In this document: one piece after another, positions 12,564-24,290 of the stretch
How the letters are laid out: each line of letters begins with the position of its first letter
How positions within the stretch are numbered: position 1 is the first letter of the stretch
From: Populus alba
Taxonomy: Eukaryota; Streptophyta; Magnoliopsida; Malpighiales; Salicaceae
NCBI RefSeq assembly: GCF_005239225.2
Contig: NC_133300.1
Location: 7,593,875 to 7,657,874, forward strand
Length of the DNA: 64,000 nucleotides
Reading direction: 5' to 3'
The notes under the pieces: generated by a model
What the model was told of the DNA's origin: nothing
The model's input: only the letters and a program-made list of their open reading frames with translations
Databases searched by the model: none
Position numbers and translations under genes: made by a program

Positions 12564-15511
12564 ATGAATATATTCAGATTAGCAGGGGACATGACCCATT
12601 TGGCTAGTGTCCTTGTTTTGCTCCTTAAGATCCACACTATCAAATCCTGTGCTGGTAAGTAGTAGAAGTTTCGGTTTTTCTGCTTTTTTCGCTGTGTTTA
12701 GGTTAATGGGTTTGGTTTAGATTTTGTATTCTGTTTGAAAGTTTGTATCTTTGTTGTAAATGATAACTGGGTTTCTGCTTCTTTTCATACTGGGTTTGTG
12801 TTTTGGTGAAATGGGTTGTTATAGGTGGAAGCAATAATAGGTTTTGTTTGATTTTATGGAATCAAAATGGGTTCTTTTTCTGGTTAGTAGAGAGATGGGG
12901 AGAGGAGTGTTGTGCTTGATTTGAATGCATTTTACAATTCTTTTTGCTATGACTTTCGTTGGTTAGATGATATAATTAGCTGTGGTCATGTTGGTGTTGG
13001 ACGAGGACAGGAGGATACATTAGAGAGAGAATGTGTTGGCATGATTTATAGTAGCTTAAAGACTTGATAGATAATTAAATGACCCCTCTATCCATCAGTG
13101 AACTTTGTCTCCTGATGTTTGCGTAGTCTTTAGGGGAGATGTTTGTGTGATATCAATCAGGGTTACTATGCAAGTAAAACTGTAACTACAAACAACTGAG
13201 AAATGGCAATAATGGCATGGAACTATGTAGTCCCTGAGTGTAATGTTGGACTGAATCTTATCATGGGAAACTGTGATAGTAGCAGGGGTTGTTGAAAAAG
13301 ATATGGCCTGTGAAACAAAATTCAAAAAAGAGTGAGATTTCCACATCAATTTGAAAGAGCAAGAAGTTAATAAGATTAGAATAGCCCGAAATTATAGAAA
13401 GATTGTTGAAACGTATTGCCTTGGATGAATTACAAATTGATTCAGATCATTGCAGTGTAGTTGGAAATCAATAAGGGTGAATTTGATTGAAAGGTTGGAA
13501 GGTGTTCTGCATATTAGGGATGATGTTGATTCTAATTTGCTAAAGGGGGCAACAAAGCTTCTGCTGATTGAATTTTGTTTTAATCCACATTGCTAAATCA
13601 ATTGTATTTATTTACCTGGATTTCTGATTATAATTTTGCTGAGTTATTAGAAATAAAATAGCTGATTACTGGTGGTATTTTGGTCTTGTATGATCTCCAG
13701 TTTCGTTGTTTTTGTACAGCAGATTGCAAAAGATAAAATATTTCTTCCTCTGGAGGGATAAAACCAATCTGGAAGAATATGAGAGGGTTGGGCTACTCAT
13801 TTATGCTTTAGTTGTTGTAGGTTGATATTATGGAATAAGTTGCTGGTTGAGGACCATCTAATAGAACTAGCAATATGAAAGGGAAATAGTTTTTCTTGCT
13901 GTCTGTTTTTCACAAGGAGTGGATGTGTTGGGTTTCTTAGTCATCTACCCCTGGCAGCCATTTCCTAGCTCAATTGCAAATGTGCTTGTGTGGTTAGATT
14001 GAGGAATTCTTCCATAGAACTTGCTATAATGTGTTTGTGATGTTCTTAAAACAGGATTATGCAAGCAGGAGAGATTTGTCCCATGTCATGCACACCTAGA
14101 CTCATATCTAAATGATTATGTGTGCATAATAAAAAACCAAACCAACAGGTCTTGAGCCTTTTCATTCAACTATATGCACCTGCTTTGCACCTTTTCAGTA
14201 GGAGCGCTCTCTTTCCTAGTTATTTGTCCAAATTTTCTTTCTCACTATGTTCTATCTAGTCATGCACATGACAAACTGTTTTGGCTTTCAGATTTTCAAT
14301 CTTAGACTTTTGCTTCCCTGTGTATTTGCAGGTATTTCTCTAAAGACCCAGGAACTCTATGCTCTTGTTTTTGCCTCGCGCTACTTGGATATGTTCACCA
14401 GTTATGTCTCATTTTATAATACGGTGATGAAATTGATTTTCCTGGGTAGCTCATTCTCAATTGTTTGGTACATGCGACACCACAAGTTGGTTCGGAGATC
14501 TTATGATAAGGATCATGACACCTTTCGGCATTTTTTTATTGTGCTACCCTGCCTTATTTTGGCCTTGCTTATACATGAGAAGTTTAGCTTTTTAGAGGTA
14601 ATATTTTTGTTCCGCCTAATTATTTTGGAATGCTTCGGTTCACATATTGTTTGTCCAAGATGTTAACAGCAATGTGATAAGTGCATGTACACATACAAAC
14701 ATATATGACTACATGCATCTGTGTGTGCACTTTTAAGATTGATTGGGCCTATGCTGTTCTTGTCAGCCATATATTTTGACTTTGATGTATCTTGAAATAT
14801 GGTTGTCCAGGTAATGTGGGCATTCTCCTTATATCTGGAAGCAGTTGCCATACTTCCTCAACTAGTCTTGTTGCAGAGGACAAGAAATATTGACAATCTG
14901 ACGGGACAATATGTTTTTCTCCTTGGGTATGTCTTATTGCATGATCCTTGTTTTAATCTTGGATCAACATGGTATTTTTGTGTGTTACAGTTTGAGTACA
15001 TCCTATCTTGGTTCCATATATTAATGTCATTTCTCTATCTATTTTTTCCTATGTTTTTTTATCTGAAAAGCTGATTTTGTTTGTAACTTAATATTCTGCA
15101 TACTCACTTCACTTTATCCAACGATTAACAATTGGATTTCTGTTAACCACTTTAGTCTTTTATGCTGCAGGGCATACAGAGCATTGTACATATTAAACTG
15201 GGTTTATCGCTTCTTCACAGAGCCACACTATGTCCATTGGATAAGTATGTCACCCTTTGTACGTGCATTTACAGACACATCCCTGTAACAATTTCATACT
15301 AATATTTGGCTATCTAAATATCATTGCAGCTTGGATATCAGGACTTGTTCAGACATTGTTGTATGCTGATTTCTTTTACTACTATTTCCAGAGGTAAGTC
15401 CTTCAATCTCTTGGGAAAGCATCCAGTCTTGTGCTGATGATTAGAGAAAATGAGATTTTATTTTTGTGTTACAGCTGGAAGAACAACGTGAAGCTTGAGT
15501 TGCCGGCCTGA
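12564..15511 (+). CDS. ERD2: ER lumen protein-retaining receptor (K/HDEL receptor), 6 exons
   Basis: Seven-helix Golgi/ER membrane receptor that binds escaped ER-resident proteins by their C-terminal K/HDEL signal and returns them through COPI vesicles. Exons are 12564-12654, 14332-14597, 14811-14926, 15171-15244, 15330-15393 and 15475-15511. All junctions are GT-AG, phases agree, and the product is 215 aa, the length typical of the family. The start MNIFRLAGDMTHLASVLVLL is the canonical ERD2 N-terminus. Other hallmarks are SLKTQELYALVFASRYLD, LIFLGSSFSIVWYM, LEAVAILPQLVLLQRTRN, LTGQYVFLLG and YADFFYYYF, and the lysine-rich tail NNVKLELPA is conserved. Intron 1 (about 1.7 kb) is the longest. 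No lesion was seen. ERD2A versus ERD2B type cannot be told from sequence alone. Confidence 0.96.
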
Positions 15512-16433
15512 GCAAGCTGTGGGAAGATGCACTCGTCGGACTTGAAATGCTTTGCATTTTCATCACAATCTTTTTTGTCCCTTTGAATTTTTTTAATTGA
15601 CTGTCTTTGAAAATGCCACAGCAGATTTTCATTTCCTGTTCTAGAAACACTAACATAGAAGTAGCAAAATTATTCAATGATGTTGTTTCAATGACTTCTG
15701 AGTCAAACAATCTACAGTTGAACAGAAAAAACAGAAGATCATATCAATGTTGAAATTGTTTCAATTCCTGCTTAACAGGAAGTACTAGAAGATTTTTATG
15801 GTCTCTTTTGGAGCTCCAACTTAGAGTGTACGGTCAAATCAAGATTATATTTATTGTCAGAAATGTGTTGCCACAATTCGCTATTAATTATCTATAGGCA
15901 GAAGTGTTTAGTAAAATTCTAAAAGCTAAATATGTTGTCACAAGTTAGTTATTAATTGTTAGCTTGTGGATGACAAAACTATCTCTTAACTTTTTAAAAT
16001 AATTACAATTTTATTATATATAGCTAGTCCATTTGTTTTACCAAATAACCATTCAAATATGGCTCCTTTTTTTTTTTCATTTGTCAAATTACATGTATTT
16101 CTTTATGTTTTGGTTAATCATAATGTTTCTATTTTTCATCTCAATAGATTAAAAAAAAATAAAAAAAATCCTTGTTTGTCATTTTGTTTATCAACATCAC
16201 TTCTAATAAAAGATTACCCAGATATTTGTTGCTTCTTAAAACTCTTAAAAAATATTTGGTGAGAGCATGAAGTGGATTTAGCACTTTGAGATATATAATA
16301 TGATGGGAATGAATGTGAATAATAGAAAGGGTCTATTATATATCAAAACTTTCAAAGATTAAGAGTAACATAACTATAGGGAGACATTCAAATTATTCTC
16401 TTAAGTCTTTATTTTCTGAAGGGCTATTACATC

Positions 16434-16470
<37 letters not shown>

Positions 16471-16974
16471 GAAAATCATATTAATATTAAATAAGAAAAA
16501 AAAAACTTGAAAAAAAAAAACTATAAAACATCATAATATAAATTAAAAAAATTCACATAAAAAAGTTCCTACATCAGTTTTCTCGGGTTGAAAAGAACTC
16601 GTTCTCGAGTTCAGTTTTTAGTTAAAAAATATCCCTCATCAAAAAAATCTTTTTGTGTGGTAACTATCATTGATCGCTAATATCTTTGTGTGAGTTATCC
16701 ATCATGGTCCCTAACACAACAATAGTGTGTGGGTTGCTCTAATATGGATTTCTAACACAATATCTTTGTGTTGGACACCTTATTATGAGCCACACCACTA
16801 GGATCTCGAATGACAACAACTGATACATACAAAAATAACATATTATTTAATAGATGTCTTTTATCATATAGAAACCCCCTCATCCTCTCATACTTAAGTA
16901 CATTATATTTTACAACTTCTTCCAGCCATGGTTATTATGTAGTGCATAGTAAAACAAAATAACCACAAAAAATT

Positions 16975-16992
16975 GTTAGGCTCTGATACCGA
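16975..16992 (-). mobile_element. primer-binding-site remnant of a minus-strand LTR retrotransposon
   Basis: The minus strand reads GGTATCAGAGCC, complementary to the 3' end of initiator tRNA-Met. It is the same site used by the intact Copia element at 28041. Just before it on the minus strand lies a 'ttctctgtttctatttg' type LTR end. No ORF of the element survives nearby, so this is a relic. Confidence 0.4.
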
Positions 16993-17099
16993 TTAAAACA
17001 AATAGAAACAGAGAATAAAAGAGTTTGTCACATGTTAAAACCCTAAAAAAATCAAGAACACCATAATTATGGTCACATGTTTCGAGGGTTAACATAAAC

Positions 17100-18250
17100 T
17101 AACTTTGGTATATTTTTAGGTTTTTTTTTAAAGTTGATTTTTTTTTAATTTTATCTTTTAACATTTAATTTATTGGAAATTTGTTTTTATATGTTTTTTT
17201 ATATACTTTTCTTACTATGAGGTTATCCTAATTTTGTATCCATGGTCGTGGAGTTAGCAGGTTGACTTGAATTTTTTTTTCATTGTTTTTTTTAAAATTA
17301 ATTTTATTTTTAGTCTTGCCCTTCAAAATTGAGTTATTTGATGAATGAGTTTCATAGTTTTATTCAATTTGCTTTTTATGGGGTTACCACGGTATTACGA
17401 TTAGGCTTTATATTTTTGCATGTTGACCCAGGTGGGCTTGGGTCGGGTTTTTTTTTTTTTTACTTTTTTTAATTATATATATTTTTTAATTTTATCCTTT
17501 AACATTTTATTTGCAAGAAATTAAACTATGATTTTTTTTTTCATTTTATTTTCTATGAGGTTATCATATTTATTTTTAATTTTTTGCTTCATTATCAAAT
17601 AAGATCCTTCAACTTTTGATTTTTAATTTTTTTTTCAATTTTATCCTTTAATATTTGAATTAAAAGAAACTAACTGTTGTGTTTTTTTTTCCCTTTCTGT
17701 GGGGGTATCCTAATCTTTTGCGGGGTCTTTTTTTTCGTTGCCTTTTATTTTAAATATATATATTAAAAATTTTTTTCACTCTTCAACATTGAATTGTTTG
17801 ATAATTAAGCTTTATAATTTCATTTAGTTTGTTTTTGATGGGATTCCCTGGGTATTACAACAAGGTCACAAATTTAGTATGCTAACCTAAATGGATTTGG
17901 ATTAAGTTTTTTTTTTTTTTTTACATGTTTTCATCGTCAACTTATTTATTTTCATTATATTTTTATTCATATTATCTAAATTATTCAAGGTGATTAAATT
18001 TAATAGAGTCAATAACCCGAGTCTTAAATTTTATTTTCTAGAATCGCTTGTGTTGGCTTGACATTTTTTTTAACGTTGGAAAAGGTTTAAGTCGGCCTTG
18101 ACCATAGCTCAACCAACTATTTTTCTAATCATCTAATAAGAGGATATAAATTTTGAAAAATAAAGACAACTAAATTTATTAGTTAAACCATCTAATATTT
18201 TCATTTCTAGTTAATTTCTAGAGTTTTATCAATTAAAAAGAAATATATTA
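17100..18250. repeat. T-rich dispersed repeat
   Basis: Long T tracts alternate with short conserved phrases about 'tttatcctttaacattt', 'gggttatcctaat' and 'gttgacccaggtggg'. This repeat texture recurs in the tandemly duplicated segments near 44-46.5 and 55-58 kb. No coding potential, LTR or terminal repeat was identified. Confidence 0.45.
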
Positions 18251-19254
18251 AAAGTAAGTTTCTATTTTTTTTACTTCTTTTTAACTAAACAAATACATGG
18301 CTGTATTTTATCTTTTAAATGATTAAATAAAGGATTAATGTTTTGAGAAATTGACCTTATATATGGTGATTGAAATGGTTAATTGTTAAATTAGAGAGAA
18401 TCAATATAAACATTAATTTTGAAAAAAAACGATGTTGTTTTTCCTTCAATATCACAACAAAATAATTCACAAAATATATTTATTTTTGTCAAAACAGTGA
18501 AAATCCTCAACATGCCATGTTGAAAGCTGAAGTGGTCATTTTTTTTTATTATTGAAAATATATTTTTGGTCAATAATGTCTGATGAAAAAAGCGATAAAA
18601 ACTATCCATAAGACATTATTGCTTAATTAGCAACAAAATATATTTTTTCTGTAATTAATGATGAAATTGTTGATATAATAAAAATAATTAAAAAAAATCA
18701 AGAAATATTATGCAGTGACTCAATAGGTAACATGACACATAATTATTTGCTGACAGGTTTAGCAATGAAAAAATTTTGTTACTAATGTCTGTCATTGACT
18801 CTATTGATAAATCTAACAGTGTTATAACTAAAAGAAGTGTCATCCTTCTTTTATTCTCCTTTTTTCTCTTTTTCTTTATCTGCATATCAAAATAGCAACC
18901 CCTCCCCCTCCCTCTATTTTTCCCTAAAAGTAGGCTCATCTTTATGGAAAATTGATTATTTTTTTTATGTGGAATTCATAACAATTAAATGGTATTAATT
19001 TAGATTGAATAAGTTTGAATTGAATAAATGATAAATAATTAGTTGGGCACCAATTACTTTTTATTAATTTGATTTATTTAGTTTATATTGTGACGCAACA
19101 TTGATTTTTTATACAAATGATAATTGAATATTAGATAATGAATTCATTTTTAATTAACAAACTTAAAGTTTGAATTGATTGTTATACTATTAATAAATGT
19201 TGTAATCAATATTCTATATAGGTTTTCTAAGATCAATGTTTTTTGATGTATTGA

Positions 19255-20650
19255 GATTCATCTCAGGGGTTGTATAGGAAAGATTATTGTAAAAGGGTTG
19301 AGAGTTTTATTAGTTTTGCACTTTTGAATCCAAAGAATATTAGTGAAAGAGTAATTATATGTCCATATATGAAGTGTAAAAATAAAAATGGTTCACCAAT
19401 AAGATATTGTGATAATATCTTCTAAAATACAATTCTTATAGAAATACTTGGTTTTGTTTGCACTTAGAAAACCCTATGTTCCTAACAAGACCATATTAGA
19501 AAGGATTGCTGGCACAACACCTAGTTATAGCAACATTTATGAAGTTGCAGATGATAATAGTAATCATTATAGAAGTATAATAATAAATGCAATGAAGATA
19601 AATTATGATTATTCAGGTGAAGATTTAAGTGTCAATGAAAAACCAAATATGGATGCAAGTAGTTTTTTTTAACATTTCGAAATATTATGATGAACCATTA
19701 TAGGATAGGTGCATAAATTACAGTAAATTATCAATCATTGCATGAATGTTTACCATCAAGTCATATTATAAGTTAAGTGAGACTGATTTATGACATTATC
19801 ATCAAATGAGAAAAAAAGCATTTTACCTGAAGAAAATAGATAAAATGAAAACTTCTATACTTCAAAATCGATGATAAAACCCAATATGTTGTACTATAAT
19901 AAAAATACAAATTTAATCGAGTGCAAAACTTGTAGGTATGTGTGTATAAACTCAATACTAGTAGAGGAAGGAAATTTGTCTCCTATAAAAAACTAAGATA
20001 CTCTCGAATCACTCTTAAGCTGTAAATGTTATTTATTTCTGTGAAGATAACCAAGCACATTACATGATGCTTTGGATGGATTCATGACTCAACTTCATGA
20101 TGGTGAAATAACTTAATAGGGTGCATGATTTTAAACGTGTGAAGTTTATGTATATATGAAATTATAATCCTTTTTTTCATTATATTTCTTTTGTTTAATG
20201 AATTTTTGAATAAGGCTGCATGGTTTTTGGTATGACACACACTTATGCTAAGTGAAGAGCCAAGTCAGATGACTTTGAGGCATGAAAGAATTTTGACCTT
20301 GTCACATCACTTAGAGTAATTTGAAGAGATATCTAGAGTTCTTGACATTAGATGGTTTTAGGAGGCGGTTATGGAGTAGCTCCTCGAACAGAAATAAGAA
20401 GACTCACGGTTCCATTAGTAAGCATATCGGTAAATCGCTTCCTTATATTAACCATGTAAAACACGTGGTAAGAGCTTGCTTTATTTTTAAGTATTTTTCT
20501 TTAAATGTTAGTGATTATTTATGTCAAATTTTAATTAATGATTTATTTTGTAGGCTACACAAATTAGACATGAGCCAACTCCAATAAAGTTATATATGGA
20601 AACGCATACGAGGAAGAAGGATAGATAGAAAATGGTGAAACGATTCGTGG
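19255..20650 (+). pseudogene. decayed CACTA (En/Spm-like) transposon, 5' coding remnants
   Basis: A frame at about 19268-19425 reads like the transposase-associated N-terminal domain: LYRKDYCKRVESFISFAL, then a CPYMKCKNKN zinc-type motif. Next come EKPNMDA and a decayed match to the start of the TNP2 transposase (EPL, CINYSKLS, IKSYYKLS), then KPNMLYYNKNTNLIECKTC. Around 20540-20640 the frame QIRHEPTPIKLYMETHTRKK resembles the Transposase_24 region. Many stops and shifts interrupt it, so it is inactive. The remaining C-terminal part lies beyond the hAT insertion at 20880. Confidence 0.65.
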
Positions 20651-20871
20651 ATAGCCAAGTATAGGCGTTTGATGTAGGTAAACTTTGAAACATTTTGAAT
20701 ATTTTTTTAAACAAATGATTTTTTTTTCGATATCTTTGATTTTATATATAGAAAATATATAACACCAATATACATGCAAAACACATAGAAGACCCTTCAA
20801 CCCATCTAGAATATGATTTGGAGTTCTAATTGGAGGTTGAAGTAATCAGTTGGCCCAATAGGAATTGAGTT

Positions 20872-21990
20872 ATTTCTATCATAGTTATCAAACCCGACCC
20901 GAGGGTTGACCCGACCAAGGGGCCGGGTCTCTGGTTTTATGGGTCAAACCGGGAAAATTTTAAAAAAATATTTAAAGTTTTAATATTTCATATGAAAAAA
21001 TTAAGAAACAATCAATGTGAATATAGATTATATATGTTGTAAATAATGAAGTTTAAAAGAATATTTTAAAAAGTTTTTTTTTATCTCACATTGAAAAGAT
21101 ATTATGTTATCCTTTTAAGTTGGAATATTTAAACTAATTTGTTTTTTTATCCCACATTGAAAAAACATAACTTTTTTTTTATGAACATAGAGTATATATT
21201 AAAGGGCTTCAAATCTCATATTGAAAAGATATTATGTTATCATTTTAAGTTGAAGTATTTAAATAATTTTTTTTTATCCTACATTGAAAAAACTTAACTT
21301 TTTTCTTGTGAACATAGAGTATATATACAAAAGGACTTCAAATCCCACATTGAAAAAATAACTTTTTTCTTGGGAACATAGAATATATATATTAAAAGGT
21401 TTCAAATCCCACATTGAAAAAATAAAATATTAGAAAAATAACTTCTTTCTTGGGAACATATAGTATATATATGAAATGACTTCAAATCATATATTTAAAA
21501 GATATTATGTTATCCTTTTAAGTTGAAGTATTTAAACAAAAAAGTTTTTTTTATCCCACATTGAAAAAACTTAACTTTTTTTTTTTTTTTGTGAACATAG
21601 AGTATATATACGAAAGGGCTTTAAACCCCACATTGAAAAAAATAATTTTTTTCTTGGGAACATAGTGTATATATATTAAAAGGTTTCAAATCTCACATTG
21701 AAAAAAATAAAATATTTTTATAGTATCTATATAGTAAACTTTAAAAAGTGTTAATAACTAACTAAAAAAATATGAAAAAAGAAGGGTATAGGAGAAAAAC
21801 CACATTTGAAAGAAAAAAAAATCGGATCTCGTCTGGGTTTGCCTGGATCGCCCAGGTCATGGGTCGGCCTGCCAAGTTGACCGAGTTTTGATAGGTTGTT
21901 GCACCAGCTGGTCTTTTATCTTAGCCAGACTGGTCCAGCCACTGGATTAAACCACTAGGCTAGTCTGGGTTTAATAACAGTGATTTCTAT
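20872..21990. mobile_element. non-autonomous hAT element with 8-bp target duplication
   Basis: The element is 20880-21982 (1103 bp). It is flanked by the 8-bp direct repeat ATTTCTAT at 20872-20879 and 21983-21990. Terminal inverted repeats are imperfect: the left end is CATAGTTATCAAACC and the right end read inward is CACTGTTATTAAACC. An 8-bp duplication and CA...TG ends are hallmarks of the hAT superfamily. There is no transposase ORF inside. The interior is GC-poor except near both ends, which carry further related GC-rich inverted sequence (gacccg/cgggtc style), and it contains the tandem repeats listed separately. It is inserted in the decayed CACTA element. Confidence 0.8.
21075..21720. 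repeat. internal tandem/interleaved repeats of the hAT element
   Basis: Two kinds of unit alternate. One is about 55 bp and contains 'gatattatgttatcctttt' (near 21105, 21225 and 21500). The other contains 'cccacattgaaaaa', then 'gaacatagagtatatat', then 'ggcttcaaat' (at least five copies from 21150 to 21690). Copies differ by small indels. Seen directly by eye; the exact period needs a self-alignment. Confidence 0.75.
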
Positions 21991-21999
21991 GACTACGGT

Positions 22000-22345
22000 T
22001 GAGATATGAGGTAGGCTATAGTTTCTTAACCATAGACACCCCACAATCTAGCTCGAGTTAACCACTAATAGCTGTTTAGGAGTTGAGTAAAGAATAAATT
22101 GCAGTTGTGATGACCGATACAAGGGTTGAACTTGAGGCACAATACAAAGAACAAAGTAGAAATAAATGGGAGCAAATGATGGCATACATGTTGAATCATT
22201 ATCCTCCTTTTTCTGTGATACGATTAATACTACACAAAAAAATCCATTGCAAGTATCAATTGGGTCAATTACAAGATCAATTGCAAATAAGTTTAAAGAT
22301 GTATTCAATGAGCTTATTCAGAGTATTTAGACAAATGTGAATTTC
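22000..22345 (+). pseudogene. C-terminal remnant of the CACTA transposon protein
   Basis: The open frame at 22107-22340 includes TDTRVELEAQYKEQSRNKWE, a charged, probably coiled-coil stretch. This kind of sequence commonly follows the Transposase_24 region in plant CACTA proteins. Removing the hAT element (20880-21982 plus one target copy) brings it to within about 1.5 kb of the upstream CACTA pieces in the same orientation. It is inactive. Confidence 0.45.
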
Positions 22346-23690
22346 AAAGAGGCTACATCTTCAAGAAGTAATGATAAAATCTTAATCAATTTAACCTATA
22401 TATAAGAGGGGCCTGATCCATCTACTTCATTGGTTAATTAATTTTGACAATTATAAGCTTATTTTTTCTAGTACATAGTTTTTTTTTTTTCCTAACAAGC
22501 ATAATATTCTATTCGACTGTTGGATCGAGCTGAAACTTTACCAAAAGTTTTCAGAGGTTTTGTTTTATAGTGTTAAAATTTTAAGGAAATTGAACATCAT
22601 GAAGGTCTTGTGATAAGGTTTAGAAATTACTATGCAAGAATTATATTAGTTTCCGAGTTGATTTATAATTTATTTTTCTTATTTTATTTAGATTTTATTA
22701 TTATTTAGGATGTTTTTACCAATTATAAATAGGGTTATTTAGCTTTTTTTAGTAGTTTTTTTTTTTTTTTGACAAACTTTGATTTCAACTATTATTATTA
22801 TGTGTGAGGTTTTGCTCATACTTTTTAGTTTTTCATCAAATTACTTTAACTTATTGAAGAATTAACAAAGTTTTATGATGTCTTCTATATTTCTCGTTCA
22901 CGTCTCTTTATAGGTGTTGGGTGAGTGTTCGGTTACTTATAGCCTTGGTGCCTTGACATAGGTTATCGTTGTGTCAAGCTCAACATCAAACTTGATCTTA
23001 GCTTTCTTGAAAAAATTCAATTTGACGATGTATTTTTAGAATATCTACAAGGTTCACATAATTACAAACCTCCAAAATATTTTCCTTTCCCTCCACCTCC
23101 AACTTCTTTCTAATGTATAAAGACTTGTGTAATTGATTTTATAGTTAAATTAATAATATAAAATGTGTTTTTCAATTTAAAGTAGTTGTTTAATAATGTT
23201 TGATGTTAAATTATTTGATCTAAACAAGCATGTATTAAAATAATTACTAAAATACCAATAAACATAAAGATTCTGTTGGTGATTCTGTAATGTAGACCAA
23301 TTTTTTATTTTTTTTAACATCATTCTCTTTATAAGTAGGCTACCTTTGTGTTTCCTTTTCTTCTAGTCTCCCCCCCATTAAGCAATTGCACACATAACTG
23401 AGAACCGCAATTCCTTCTAAATCTGTGCATTGAACCACTACTAAATCCTAAGCATGTTAGTGCACACAACGACAGAGTAACTTATGGAAATAAATATTTC
23501 ACCAAGAACAGGGATGTTCAAATCATATTCTCACTTTTGTTCGAGGCATAAAGAAAATATAAAAACCTGTAATTAATTAATAAACACCCTCTACCTTAAA
23601 AACAACGTTGTTAATTAATTAATATAGCTCATGTTTCCAAATAATTTTGCCACCATCCATAGAAATTACAATTATAATCCAAATTAAAGA
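22345..23690. other. intergenic region
   Basis: AT-rich, with no gene recognised. A patch at 22890-23110 ('gtgttgggtgagtgttcggtt', 'ccttggtgccttgac') looks like an old repeat or gene fragment, without an open frame. Confidence 0.5.
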
Positions 23691-23715
23691 GTTCTTGACG
23701 TTCTCTGCTGAATGA

Positions 23716-23931
23716 TTAATTCTCTGTGGAACCTGTCAAGAGCGTTTTGAGTGCTGCCATCAAATCCTGATGACCATGAAAAAGAGTGGCCATGTCGCAG
23801 TAGAAGTCATGCCTGCTCTTATGCCCTTGTTTGTACAAATCGAACTCACTGTGGAAATCTTCGTACACATATTCATGGTTCTCAAAGCGTTCTGTGATCA
23901 GATGCCTCATTGTTGAAGTTTCTGCTTCCAT
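23716..23931 (-). CDS. 71-aa single-PAH-domain ORF (SIN3-like)
   Basis: The ORF encodes MEAETSTMRHLITERF..., then a paired amphipathic helix: VYEDFHSEFDLYKQ, a short loop, RHDFYCDMATLFHGHQDLMAAL. The pattern (helix, loop, helix, then 'LF.GH.DL') is that of SIN3 PAH domains, which bind short helices of transcription factors. The ORF is far shorter than SIN3 (over 1000 aa) and lacks the corepressor domain. It is head-to-head with the 533-aa SIN3-like gene, with starts about 360 bp apart. It could be a free microprotein, an exon of a longer gene, or a fragment left by duplication. No stop or shift lies inside the domain. Confidence 0.5.
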   Translation of the reverse strand: MEAETSTMRHLITERFENHEYVYEDFHSEFDLYKQGHKSRHDFYCDMATLFHGHQDLMAALKTLLTGSTEN

Positions 23932-24290
23932 ATTGTTAGGCTCGAGGAAAGATGTTACCCTATCTTTAGTTGCTTCAGAGTTCTTATTTGTTCATGTTTA
24001 CACGGATTTTATGTCCTCTCCTATGCATTACTTGGATCATGTTTTGAATCGGATTTGGATTCCCATAATCACAATCCTTCTCGAATACGGATTCTGAGAA
24101 AATATGACGTCTTTCAAATAAAGTCCTTAATTATAGGGGCAGGAATCCGAATTGAAAAGGAGAAAAGTTGCTTAATAAACAAGCAAAAACTTTGCTTACA
24201 AGGTTTGCTTGTGACAGTATTTATCTCATTCTCTATGTCCTAGGTACTCCAGATTTTAAGACCTTCCATCTCCTTGGTTGAAATTTTTCT

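Larger units (their letters stand above)
15512..19240. other. repeat-rich intergenic DNA
   Basis: After the ERD2 3' UTR this is AT-rich repeat DNA. It holds a (TA)n run at about 16438-16465 and a minus-strand tRNA-Met primer-binding-site remnant near 16980. About 17100-18250 is a T-rich repeat with recurring phrases such as 'ttttatcctttaacattt' and 'gttgactt'. The same repeat type fills 44.1-46.5 kb and 55.1-57.9 kb. No coding exon was recognised. Confidence 0.55.

Noticed and set aside
14247..14666. 139-aa ORF treated as a separate gene
   Set aside because: It is ERD2 exon 2 with flanking intron bases read through.
21075..21720. Regular repeats that might suggest a CRISPR-like array
   Set aside because: Eukaryotic AT-rich DNA; units are long, imperfect and without unique spacers, and they lie inside a hAT element.
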